Shown here piece after piece: positions 17,262-25,044 of a stretch of 64,000 nucleotides of DNA. Source of the DNA: Variovorax paradoxus (lineage in GTDB: Bacteria; Pseudomonadota; Gammaproteobacteria; Burkholderiales; Burkholderiaceae_C). The notes below the pieces were generated by a model. It made no database searches and was not told where the DNA came from. It was given only the letters and a program-made list of their open reading frames with translations. The position numbers and the translations under genes are program-made. Position 1 is the stretch's first letter. The number at the start of each line of letters is the position of its first letter. The stretch spans positions 124,001 through 188,000 of the forward strand of contig NZ_JAUSRN010000006.1 of NCBI RefSeq assembly GCF_030811855.1, written 5' to 3'.

Positions 17262-18155
17262 ATGAAATCTCTCGTTTATCGCCGCACCCTGCTGCTTGCC
17301 GCCTCCGCACTGCCCCTGGCCAGCGCCTGCAGCGCGTGGTCCGCGAAAGGGCCGCGGGCCGCATCGGCCGAGGCAGAACTCGCGGCGCTCGAAAGCAGCG
17401 TGGGCGGGCGGCTCGGCGTGGCGGCGCTGGACACCGCCACCGGTGCGCGCGTGCAGCACCGCGCAGCCGAGCGCTTTCCGCTGTGCAGCACCTTCAAGAC
17501 CATGCTGGCCGCGGCCATCCTCGATCGCAGCACGCGCGACGGCAGCCTGCTGGAGCGGCGCGTGAGCTATGGCAAGGGAGAGATCCTTCCCCATTCGCCC
17601 ATCACCGAAAAATACCTGGGGCAGGGCATGGCGGTTTCCGCGCTGTGCGCCGCCACCGTCCAATACAGCGACAACGCCGCAGCCAACCTGCTGATGAAGA
17701 TTCTCGGCGGGCCTCCCGCTGTGACTGTGTATGCGCGCTCCATCGGCGACCAGGCCTTCAGGCTGGACCGTTGGGAAACTGAACTCAACAGTGCGATTCC
17801 CGGCGATCCACGCGACACCACGACGCCCGAGGCCATGGCCGCAAGCCTGCAGCGGCTGGTGCTGGGCGACGCGCTGGGTGCAGCGCAGCGCAACCAGCTC
17901 GAAACCTGGCTGCTGGGCAATACCACCGGCGCCACGCGCATTCGCGCCGGCGTGCCGGCCGATTGGAAGGTCGGCGACAAGACCGGCGCGGGCTCCTATG
18001 GCACCGTGAACGACGCGGGCGTACTTTGGCCGCCGGCAGGCGCACCGCTGGTGCTGGCGGTCTACCTGACGTTTCCTTCGCAAAAGGATGCACAGGGCCG
18101 CAACGATGTCATCGCATCGGCGGCGCGCATCGCCGTGAACGCGCTTCGGGCCTGA
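17262..18155 (+). CDS. class A serine beta-lactamase, predicted lipoprotein
   Basis: 297 residues. All class A signatures are present: nucleophile motif STFK at 76-79, SDN at 136-138, ExxLN at 162-166 (WETELN) and KTG at 230-232. The N-terminus has YRR before a hydrophobic stretch ending LASAC with C23, so it may be Tat-exported and/or lipidated. It hydrolyses beta-lactams in the periplasm. The start is the ATG before the signal peptide; the upstream in-frame extension has no signal features. No LysR/AmpR-type regulator is next to it. It is convergent with the MurA-like gene, nine bases apart. Confidence 0.93.
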   Translation: MKSLVYRRTLLLAASALPLASACSAWSAKGPRAASAEAELAALESSVGGRLGVAALDTATGARVQHRAAERFPLCSTFKTMLAAAILDRSTRDGSLLERRVSYGKGEILPHSPITEKYLGQGMAVSALCAATVQYSDNAAANLLMKILGGPPAVTVYARSIGDQAFRLDRWETELNSAIPGDPRDTTTPEAMAASLQRLVLGDALGAAQRNQLETWLLGNTTGATRIRAGVPADWKVGDKTGAGSYGTVNDAGVLWPPAGAPLVLAVYLTFPSQKDAQGRNDVIASAARIAVNALRA

Positions 18156-18164
18156 GCCCGGGGC

Positions 18165-19466
18165 TCACTCTTCGCTGGTCCACTCCACCTGCGCGCCCAG
18201 GCTGCGCAGGTTTTCGGCAAAGCGGGGATGGGCCCGCCGGATGGGCGTGGCATTGCGTATTTCGGAGCGGCCCTCGATGCTGGCCGCCACCATGAAGAGC
18301 GCAATGGCCACGCGAATGATGTAGGGGCTCTCGACCACGGCTGGCGTCAGCGGGCTGCCGCCGAAGCTGATGAGCCGGTGCGGGTCCGAGGAGAAGACGT
18401 GGGCGCCGAACTTGGAGAGTTCGCCGGTCCAACCCAACGCGCCGTCGTAGACCTTGTTCCAGAACATCGCATTGCCCTGCGCCCGGACGCCCAGCGCAAT
18501 GAAGATGGGAAGCAGGTCGACCGGAAAGTAGGGCCACGGCGCAGCCTCCACCTTGGTGAGCACGTTGCTGGTGAAAGGCGTCTGCACCTTCAACGGCCCG
18601 GCGCAGCTGGCACGCGACCAGCCGTTTTCGTGCGCGATGGCGACGCCGAACTTGGCAAAGGTGCGGTCGATCAGCGGAAAGTTTTCGGGTGCGCTGTTGC
18701 GCACTACCACGTCGCCGCCCGTGATGGCGCCCAGTGCCAGGAAGGTGGTGATCTCGTGAAAGTCTTCGTCGAAGCGGAACTCCCCGCCGCGCATCGCATT
18801 GCCGCCATGCACCGTGAGCCGCGATGTGCCGATGCCTTCGATGCGCACGCCCAGCAGGGCCATGAAGCGGCAGAACTCCTGCACGTGCGGCTCGGAAGCC
18901 GCGTTGGTGAGCGTGGAGGTGCCTTTGGCCGCCGCCGCGCACAGCACGAAGTTCTCGGTCGTGGTGACGGAGGCGTAGTCGAGCCAGTGTTCCGTGGGGG
19001 TCAGCGGTCCGTCGCACCGCACCAGCAGCGAGCCGCTGGCGCGCTCCACCTGTCCGCCGAAACGGCGGAACACGTCGACGTGCGGATCGATCTCGCGCAC
19101 GCCCAGGGTGCAGCCCTTGACGTTGTCCTCGAGCCGCGCAATGCCGAAGCGCGCGAGCAGCGGGGGCACCAGCATGATCGACGAGCGCATTTCCTCCGGC
19201 AGACGGTCGCGCGCGGCGTCGAAAGCCGTTTCGCGGTGGTGCAGCTCCAGCGTGCCGGTGGCGTGGTCCATGCGCGCCTCGCTGCCCAGGCTGCGAAAGA
19301 TGTCGAGGATCTTTCGCACGTCGGTGATGTCTGGCACGCCATGCAGGCGCAGCGGCTCGTTTGTGAGCAGCGTGGCGCACAGCACGGGCAGCACGGCGTT
19401 CTTGTTGGCGGAAGGAGTGATGCGGCCGCGAAGCGGCGTGCCGCCGTGCACGATGAGGTTGGACAT
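18165..19466 (-). CDS. MurA-family enolpyruvyl transferase (UDP-GlcNAc 1-carboxyvinyltransferase paralogue)
   Basis: 433 residues of the EPSP-synthase/MurA fold. Residues matching E. coli MurA are visible: K22 in ANKNAVLP, the active-site cysteine as C119 in KGCTLGVREIDPH, the aspartate in YFPVDLLP, and an arginine in IIRVAIALF. MurA transfers enolpyruvate to UDP-GlcNAc, the first committed step of peptidoglycan synthesis. The sequence diverges clearly from housekeeping MurA (for example DYASVTTTEN in place of the usual VSVGATENxM), so I call it a paralogue rather than the essential copy. It is followed by bla on the opposite strand; an XRE gene lies 23 bases upstream. Confidence 0.82.
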   Translation of the reverse strand: MSNLIVHGGTPLRGRITPSANKNAVLPVLCATLLTNEPLRLHGVPDITDVRKILDIFRSLGSEARMDHATGTLELHHRETAFDAARDRLPEEMRSSIMLVPPLLARFGIARLEDNVKGCTLGVREIDPHVDVFRRFGGQVERASGSLLVRCDGPLTPTEHWLDYASVTTTENFVLCAAAAKGTSTLTNAASEPHVQEFCRFMALLGVRIEGIGTSRLTVHGGNAMRGGEFRFDEDFHEITTFLALGAITGGDVVVRNSAPENFPLIDRTFAKFGVAIAHENGWSRASCAGPLKVQTPFTSNVLTKVEAAPWPYFPVDLLPIFIALGVRAQGNAMFWNKVYDGALGWTGELSKFGAHVFSSDPHRLISFGGSPLTPAVVESPYIIRVAIALFMVAASIEGRSEIRNATPIRRAHPRFAENLRSLGAQVEWTSEE

Positions 19467-19489
19467 GGGAATGCGAAGCCAGAAGCGAT

Positions 19490-19930
19490 TTATTCGGCGC
19501 CCAGTTGCTCCGCCGCTTCGCGCGGCCGGAGTCCGCGAACCGATGCCAAGCCTTCGAGCTGCGCCTTGCGAGGACGGGCCTTGCCCTGTTCCCATTTGTA
19601 GATGGTCTGGCCGGTGACGCCCACCAGCTTGCCGTAGGCTGCCGCCGAGAGGCCGAGCTTCTCGCGGTGCGTGGCAAGGCGGCTGGCGCTGAAGCGGCGG
19701 GCCGGTCCCGAGTCGCCGGCTTCGTCGGTATCGCCTTCGGGGGAAACGCGCGCGGACACCTTGGTGGCGCGGCGCAGTTCCTTCTCCAGCTTCTCGACCT
19801 GCCGGCGCAATGCGGCAATCGAGGCACGGTGGTGCGTGGAGGCTTTTTTCAGCGTTTCGATCTCCGTGCGCACCTCCTTGCGGGCAACACGGGAAATCTC
19901 TGCTTTGAGGATGGAGGCGATATTTGGCAT
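19490..19930 (-). CDS. XRE-family transcriptional regulator with N-terminal coiled coil
   Basis: 146 residues. Residues 1-60 form a charged helical region (ASILKAEISRVARKEVRTEI, then ALRRQVEKLEKELRRATK) predicted to be a coiled coil. The C-terminal 60 residues are a helix-turn-helix: HREKLGLSAAAYGKLVGVTG then QTIYKWEQGKARPR. It is co-directional with and 23 bases upstream of the MurA paralogue, so it may regulate that gene; this is inference from position. Confidence 0.82.
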   Translation of the reverse strand: MPNIASILKAEISRVARKEVRTEIETLKKASTHHRASIAALRRQVEKLEKELRRATKVSARVSPEGDTDEAGDSGPARRFSASRLATHREKLGLSAAAYGKLVGVTGQTIYKWEQGKARPRKAQLEGLASVRGLRPREAAEQLGAE

Positions 19931-20024
19931 GGGCGCATTTTGCACATCTCTTGGGGCGTGCCGACTTGGGAGATACGGCAACACGCGCCTGCAGCCCTTG
20001 ACGGCGCATGCCGGCCGCCTCCGG

Positions 20025-20645
20025 TCAGAGCACGAAGCAGCCCACCGAAACAAAGTGGCTGGCGGTCCCCGCTAGCACGAAGAGGTGCCAGGTCCCATGC
20101 GCATGCCTGAAACCCCGCCGGTTCCGGTAGAACACTGTGCCCACGGTGTAGAGCAAGCTGCCCGCCAAAAGCCAGGCCAGCCCGCCGCTCTCGAGCCGCG
20201 CGGCCAGCGGCACGGCCGCCAGCACGCCGAGCCAGCCCATGCCGATGTAGAGCGCCAACGCCGGCTTGGTGGCCGCGCCCTTGGCCTGCAACAGTTCGCG
20301 GCCTATGCCGAAAAGCGCGGCGCTCCATACGGCGGCAAGCAGCAGCCAGCCCCACAAGCCATTCAGAGTAACCAATGCGAACGGGGTGTAGGTACCCCCA
20401 ATCAGCAAATAGATGGCGCAGTGGTCGGCCTTTTCCCAAAGGCGCTTGCGAGGCCCCCGCGTGCTGTGGAACAGCGTGGATGCCGAATACAGCGCCACCG
20501 CGGAGAGCGAGAACACCAGCGCGCCGACGATTCGCGCGGGGTCGCCGGTGGGCACGGTCTTGGCAAGCAGCAGGGCCATGGCCACCAGGGCGAGCACCAG
20601 ACCGAGCAGATGGGTGTAGCCATTGAGCCGTTCGCCGGGGTACAT
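20025..20645 (-). CDS. PAQR/haemolysin III family membrane protein
   Basis: 206 residues with seven predicted membrane helices. Family metal-site motifs are present: SASTLFHSTRG, EKADHCAIYLLIGGTYTPF, and HGTWHLFVLAGTASHF, giving the expected Ser, His, Asp and His residues. Bacterial members (TrhA/YqfA) are associated with membrane lipid homeostasis; the haemolysin name is historical. It stands alone between the XRE gene and the DUF3482 gene. Confidence 0.9.
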   Translation of the reverse strand: MYPGERLNGYTHLLGLVLALVAMALLLAKTVPTGDPARIVGALVFSLSAVALYSASTLFHSTRGPRKRLWEKADHCAIYLLIGGTYTPFALVTLNGLWGWLLLAAVWSAALFGIGRELLQAKGAATKPALALYIGMGWLGVLAAVPLAARLESGGLAWLLAGSLLYTVGTVFYRNRRGFRHAHGTWHLFVLAGTASHFVSVGCFVL

Positions 20646-20734
20646 CGCGTCGGGGTTGCAGTCTTGGTTATGGAGGGCGAAGGCCAGCGGATGCTAGGCA
20701 TGCCTCATGACGGCGCGGTGACCGCCGGGGACGC

Positions 20735-22150
20735 TCAGGTCTCGAAAGCGTTCAGCAGCGTATGCGCGATGTCGGCCGCGAGCGCATCGCGCTGCGGCGC
20801 GGGGCGCCAGAAGGAGCGCGTCGCCACACCGGTCGATTCCCATTCGGGATGGCTGCGCGCCGGTCTTGCCGCGCGCACGGCGGCGGCCGTGGCGCGTGTT
20901 GGTGCGTCCTGCGTGGCACTCGACTCGGCCGCAATGCGCCCAGTGGCGGCATGGCCGCGCCGCTCCAGCGCCCGCGCGAGTTTCAGCTGCCATGCCACCA
21001 GCGCAAAGAGCACGCCGTCTTCGACCGTGAGCTCGTGCACGTTGCGCAGCTTGTTCGCCAGCTTGCGACCGAAGGGACCCCAGCCCTGCGACACAGCGCC
21101 GCCGATGGCGCCGCCCACCGCGGCACCCGTGCCGAGCGAAATGCCGGCCACTGCCAGGTCCGCCACCACGCCCACGGCGGCGCCGATCACGGCGCCCTTG
21201 CCGAGCCGCAGGCCCGCTTCCTTCATGGCCTCGGGGCTGAAAAAGTCCAACGCCCAGCGGCCCTCGATGAGCGGCAGCGGCGCCTCGCCGGCATCGTCCT
21301 GGCGAAAGCCGTAAAGCGCCAGCATGTCGTCCGTGCATCGCTGCGCCTTGTCGAACACTTCTTTCTGCAGCGCTGCGACGAAGGCCTTCCGTCGGGTGGT
21401 GTCGGCAAACTCTTCGGCCGTCATGCTGCGACGCAGCGCCGCGCCATCGATCAGCAACCCGGCGATGCGCGCGCAGGCCGCGCGGCGGCGTTCGGCGGCT
21501 TCGGCGGTCAATGCATCCACCACGTTGCGCAGCAACTCGCGCTGGTCGCGCAGCAGGGTGGAAAGATCGTTGTACAGCTCGCGCTCCGCGCCCACGAAAG
21601 GCGCGGCGGCATCGAAGCTCACCTGCACGTGAAGGCCATAGGCGGAGAGCAGCTCTCTCCAGGCCGCTTCGCGGCTCGCCGCATCGCGCACGAAGTTCAG
21701 CACCGGCATCACGGGCCGGGCGCAGGAGTTGAGCAGCTCGATCTCGTCGCGGAACTTGGGCAGCACCGGTTCGCGCACGTCGATGACGAGAAAGGCCGCA
21801 TCGATCTCGAGCATGGTGCGCAGCACCTTGGCCTCTTGCTCGAACATGCCATGCGCTTCGGGGCCCTGCAGGAACAGGCGAATGCGCTCGGGCGGGGTGG
21901 CTTGCGGATCGAGCCCGGCCAGGTGTTCGCGAAGCGCCACCGCGTCTTCCAGCCCCGGCGTGTCGAAGAAGCGCACGGCGGGCTGGCCGTTCACTTCGAG
22001 GTCGACCGACTCCACGTGGCGCGTGGTGCCGGGTCGCTGCGACACCTCGCCGAAGTTGGCGCGGCGCGTCAGCGTGCGCAGCAACGAGGTCTTGCCCGCA
22101 TTGGTGTGGCCGACCACGGCGATGCGGATGGCTTGTTGTGATGTGGTCAT
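20735..22150 (-). CDS. DUF3482-containing Era/YfjP-like GTPase
   Basis: 471 residues. N-terminal G domain: P-loop GHTNAGKTSLL, switch PGTTRH and G3 DTPGLED. The usual NKxD specificity motif is not seen at its expected place, which reads LNFVRDAAS. The C-terminal half (DUF3482) contains a glycine/alanine-rich hydrophobic stretch, AVIGAAVGVVADLAVAGISL and GAAVGGAIGGAV, that may insert into or contact the membrane. The start overlaps the upstream DUF2868 gene by four bases, so the two proteins probably act together at the inner membrane. No process is established. Confidence 0.85.
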   Translation of the reverse strand: MTTSQQAIRIAVVGHTNAGKTSLLRTLTRRANFGEVSQRPGTTRHVESVDLEVNGQPAVRFFDTPGLEDAVALREHLAGLDPQATPPERIRLFLQGPEAHGMFEQEAKVLRTMLEIDAAFLVIDVREPVLPKFRDEIELLNSCARPVMPVLNFVRDAASREAAWRELLSAYGLHVQVSFDAAAPFVGAERELYNDLSTLLRDQRELLRNVVDALTAEAAERRRAACARIAGLLIDGAALRRSMTAEEFADTTRRKAFVAALQKEVFDKAQRCTDDMLALYGFRQDDAGEAPLPLIEGRWALDFFSPEAMKEAGLRLGKGAVIGAAVGVVADLAVAGISLGTGAAVGGAIGGAVSQGWGPFGRKLANKLRNVHELTVEDGVLFALVAWQLKLARALERRGHAATGRIAAESSATQDAPTRATAAAVRAARPARSHPEWESTGVATRSFWRPAPQRDALAADIAHTLLNAFET

Positions 22151-23553
22151 GGGGTGGCGCCGAGGCCCTCCAGCGCGTCTTCGAGCCTGTGCATGGCCGT
22201 CACGCGCGGCAGGCCGGTGGCGCGCAGCCAGTCGATCCAGCGCTGCGAGGCATCGGCAGCGGCGTCCTTCGCTGCATCGGTGAGCCACAGCCGGCATTCG
22301 CCGCAATGGGCCAGCAGATCGCGCAGGAAGCGTTCGGTGCCGCGTTCAGGGCTCGATGCGGCATGGCACACGAGCAGCACGGCGCGCGGCCGAACCTCTG
22401 CCAACCGATCGAGCAGGCCGCGGCGCGCGGGTGCACTGCCGTCGATGCGCTGTATCTCGGTGGCCGCGCTGGCGTGCAGGCCTTGTGGTGGCCACGGCGC
22501 ATCCGGAGGCAGTTCGAAGCCGACGACGAACAGCGTGTCCCGCAGCTGTGAAGGTGCCAGCCCGCTGGGCGCGATGCCCGGTGCCCGCCCCGGGTCGGCA
22601 TCGACAATCGAGGGCGGCGCCAGCGCGGCGAAGCGCGCCGCCAGCTTGCGGTAATAGGGCTCGCTCCAGTCGGGCTGTAGTGCGGCCCGCCGCCGGCGCC
22701 ACACCACCGCGCTCAGCAGTACGAGCGCAAGCCGCGGGAGCAATCCGTACACGACGATGCACCCGGTGAGCCACAGCGCCCACGTGCGCTGGCCCGCGGC
22801 ACCGGGAGCGGACGAGAGCACGGTCTGGGCTTCAGGAACCGGAAAGCCGATCTGCGCCGGTGCCCAGCCCAGCACCTGCACCGCGCGCACGAAGAAGGCC
22901 GGATCGAGGATCGTCGTTTCCCAGCTCAGCGTGTAGCTGCGAAAGGCCAGCGCGAACAGCAGTGCGGCCAGCACCACCGCAAAAGAGATCGACCAGATGC
23001 CGTGGCTCACCAGACCGAAGGCCCAGGGCAACAGCCTGGCGCGCGCCAGGAGCCCGGTCGCCGCCCGTACCAGCACCGGCGCCTGCCCGCGCTTGCCGCC
23101 GGCCACGCGTGCGGTGAGCGACAGCCAGATCCAGGCCAGCGAACTCGTACTAAACGAACCGGGCGGCAGCCATAAGCCCACCAGCCAAAGCAGCAGCGTG
23201 ACGAGGTGAATGCCCAGCAGGCTCACGAGCGCGACGATCACGTTGATGTGCCGCTCGCCGCCGCCGACCACGTTGCCCGCGAGCCCCAGGCCCGCAACGA
23301 CGACGAGCGCGATGAGGCCGAGCAGCACCCACGGTCCCCATTGGCGCGCGCGCGCCAGTTCGGATGGCAGCCCGATGCGTTCGCCCAGCTGAAGCGCGCG
23401 CGCCGTGATGCGTGCATGTTCGTTGGCTGTGCGGGAGGCGGCAATGCGCATGGCCTGTGCATCGTCGAGTGGACCTTTCTCCTCGGTCCATCGGATCGCC
23501 TCGGTGACTACCGCGTCCGGAAAAGCAGATTCGCGCAACGCGGTGTTGGTCAA
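22147..23553 (-). CDS. DUF2868 multi-pass membrane protein
   Basis: 468 residues from a TTG start (complement of 23551-23553) preceded by GAAGGGA; no ATG start gives a sensible N-terminus. Pairs of hydrophobic helices are visible around residues 70-130 (VLLGLIALVVVAGLGLAG; LVSLLGIHLVTLLLWLVGL), 190-230 and 290-320, and the C-terminal 150 residues are soluble. DUF2868 proteins are typically encoded directly before DUF3482 GTPases, as here (ATGA overlap). A membrane platform for the GTPase is the simplest model. Confidence 0.83.
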   Translation of the reverse strand: MTNTALRESAFPDAVVTEAIRWTEEKGPLDDAQAMRIAASRTANEHARITARALQLGERIGLPSELARARQWGPWVLLGLIALVVVAGLGLAGNVVGGGERHINVIVALVSLLGIHLVTLLLWLVGLWLPPGSFSTSSLAWIWLSLTARVAGGKRGQAPVLVRAATGLLARARLLPWAFGLVSHGIWSISFAVVLAALLFALAFRSYTLSWETTILDPAFFVRAVQVLGWAPAQIGFPVPEAQTVLSSAPGAAGQRTWALWLTGCIVVYGLLPRLALVLLSAVVWRRRRAALQPDWSEPYYRKLAARFAALAPPSIVDADPGRAPGIAPSGLAPSQLRDTLFVVGFELPPDAPWPPQGLHASAATEIQRIDGSAPARRGLLDRLAEVRPRAVLLVCHAASSPERGTERFLRDLLAHCGECRLWLTDAAKDAAADASQRWIDWLRATGLPRVTAMHRLEDALEGLGATP

Positions 23554-23635
23554 CAGGGTCCCTTCGCTAGTGGCGCCCCGTGTTGATCGGGGCGCGCAAA
23601 TTATGCCCGGCGCGCTGCGAAGGCCCCATGAGAAA

Positions 23636-23657
23636 CGGGGCCGCACATACGGCCCCG
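23636..23657 (-). terminator. intrinsic hairpin between the microprotein and DUF2868 genes
   Basis: CGGGGCCG at 23636-23643 pairs perfectly with CGGCCCCG at 23650-23657 around a six-base loop. Read on the minus strand the stem is followed by TTTCTC, and on the plus strand by CTTTTG, so it may work in both directions. On the minus strand it closes the transcript of the 24-residue gene at 23697. Confidence 0.7.
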
Positions 23658-23696
23658 CTTTTGTTCAGCGTGCGAGTCGAAAACGCGTGCCCGGTC

Positions 23697-23771
23697 TCAG
23701 CGAAGGCCGAAGAACGAAAGCACGGCCACGACAACCACGATCAGACCGACGATGTAGATGATTGAACTCAC
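23697..23771 (-). CDS. 24-residue hydrophobic membrane microprotein (GTG start)
   Basis: The minus strand encodes 24 residues beginning VSSIIYIVGLIVVVV and ending LSFFGLR, read from a GTG with GAGGAG seven bases upstream. It is a single membrane helix with a polar edge at each end. Nearly identical short proteins recur unannotated in Burkholderiales in my recollection. The clear ribosome-binding site and the following terminator support expression. Function unknown. Confidence 0.7.
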   Translation of the reverse strand: MSSIIYIVGLIVVVVAVLSFFGLR

Positions 23772-23914
23772 GGGATGACTCCTCGTTGATGACGACAGCT
23801 TCAGCATCGCGCCCGGGTGGGCTGCCTGCTGTCGGCGAGGGGCGGCCTATGCTGTAGGACTCGCGAAAACCCGGGCGAGCGCATGTGCCGCGCCGACGCG
23901 GCACATGCAACGCC

Positions 23915-24535
23915 TCAGGCCGGGGCCTTGCGGCGCGGCTCGGGGCCCAGCGCCTGCTCAAGCAGCCAGCGCATGGCCGATTGGATTTCTTCCGGATCGG
24001 CGCCGGCATCGATGTCCAGTGCCGCCCGGTCGAAGGTCGCCGAGAGCAGCCGGGCGAGCGCGGGCAGGGACACCTCTGCCTTGCCCAGCCTGGCTTTCAC
24101 CAGCCCCTGGCGCAGCGAATTCGCCGAAGTCGCTTCGTCGATGGCCATGATTTCCTTCAGGCCCAGCACGGCAGGCCCTTCGATGAGAAGCAGCCGCGTG
24201 CGGCCGGGCGCGGCCATCGCGTTCAGGTAGGCCTTGCTGCCTTGCAGCAGGGCTTCGCACGGCGTCAACTGCCTTGGTGTGGCCGCTTCGATGTCGGCTG
24301 CCACGGTTTCTGCTTCGCGCACCAGCACCTGCCTGAACAGGTCGCGCTTGTCCACGAAGTGGTGATACAGCGCGCCACGCGTGATACCGGCGGCAACAGC
24401 TATCTCTGGCGTCGAGGTTTCACCGTAGCCCTTGCTCACGAACAGCGCGCGCGCAGCGTCGATCAACGCAAGGCGCGTGGTTTCCGTGCGTTCGCGGTTG
24501 GTCCTGGAATGAGAGTCGGCGATTGGCGTTGGCAT
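23915..24535 (-). CDS. TetR-family repressor
   Basis: 206 residues from the ATG at 24535. The TetR helix-turn-helix is ALIDAARALFVSKGYGETST then EIAVAAGITRGALYHHFVDKRDLF. The C-terminal ligand domain is helical (PGRTRLLLIEGPAVLGL). A longer start at 24610 would overlap the divergent operators and the neighbouring gene and is rejected. It is divergent from the VOC gene, with two copies of a palindrome between them, so it most likely represses both itself and that gene. Confidence 0.88.
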   Translation of the reverse strand: MPTPIADSHSRTNRERTETTRLALIDAARALFVSKGYGETSTPEIAVAAGITRGALYHHFVDKRDLFRQVLVREAETVAADIEAATPRQLTPCEALLQGSKAYLNAMAAPGRTRLLLIEGPAVLGLKEIMAIDEATSANSLRQGLVKARLGKAEVSLPALARLLSATFDRAALDIDAGADPEEIQSAMRWLLEQALGPEPRRKAPA

Positions 24536-24538
24536 TTT

Positions 24539-24588
24539 ACATACAGACTGTTTGTAGATAATATTTGGCGTACATGCAGTCTGTATGT
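24539..24588. promoter_or_regulatory. duplicated TetR operator between the tetR and VOC genes
   Basis: Two 17-bp palindromes follow the pattern ACATnCAGnCTGnATGT: an exact copy at 24572-24588 and a near copy (last arm TTGT) at 24539-24555, centres 33 bp apart. The outer arms also form a perfect 12-bp inverted repeat, ACATACAGACTG (24539-24550) with CAGTCTGTATGT (24577-24588). The left copy ends four bases from the tetR start codon. Confidence 0.82.
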
Positions 24589-24608
24589 TAATTGAAAGGA
24601 CCGACGCC

Positions 24609-25037
24609 ATGAAGGTGACGAGCTACTACCCGGTGATCATGAGCAACGACGTGGCGGGAACGGCCGGCTTCTACCAGGCGCATTTCGGCTTCACGCCGCT
24701 GTTTACGAGCGAGTGGTACGTGCATTTGCAGTTGGCAGGGAACGCGTCTGTGAATCTTGCGGTGCTCGACGGCCGCCACCAGACCATTCCTGCGCCCGCA
24801 CGCGGCCAGGTGGCGGGCGGCCTGCTGCTCAACTTCGAGGTGGACGACCCCGATGCGGTCCATGACCGGTTGGCGGCGGCAGGCCTGCCGATTCTTCTTG
24901 CGTTGCGCGATGAAGACTTCGGCCAGCGCCACTTCATCACCAGTGACCCGAACGGTGTGCTGATCGACATCGTGAAGCCGATTCCGCCGAGTGCGGAGTT
25001 CGCAGCGCTGTACGAAGCCGGTGCATTGCCCAACTAG
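24609..25037 (+). CDS. VOC-superfamily (glyoxalase-like) protein
   Basis: 142 residues. The vicinal-oxygen-chelate fold is recognisable from [23 protein letters not shown] at the start, [21 protein letters not shown] in the middle and [19 protein letters not shown] near the end; the last motif holds the typical metal-ligand region. GAAAGGA precedes the ATG. It is under the presumed control of the divergent TetR protein. Whether it is an enzyme or a binding/resistance protein cannot be told from sequence. Confidence 0.87.
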   Translation: MKVTSYYPVIMSNDVAGTAGFYQAHFGFTPLFTSEWYVHLQLAGNASVNLAVLDGRHQTIPAPARGQVAGGLLLNFEVDDPDAVHDRLAAAGLPILLALRDEDFGQRHFITSDPNGVLIDIVKPIPPSAEFAALYEAGALPN

Positions 25038-25044
25038 GCTGCGC

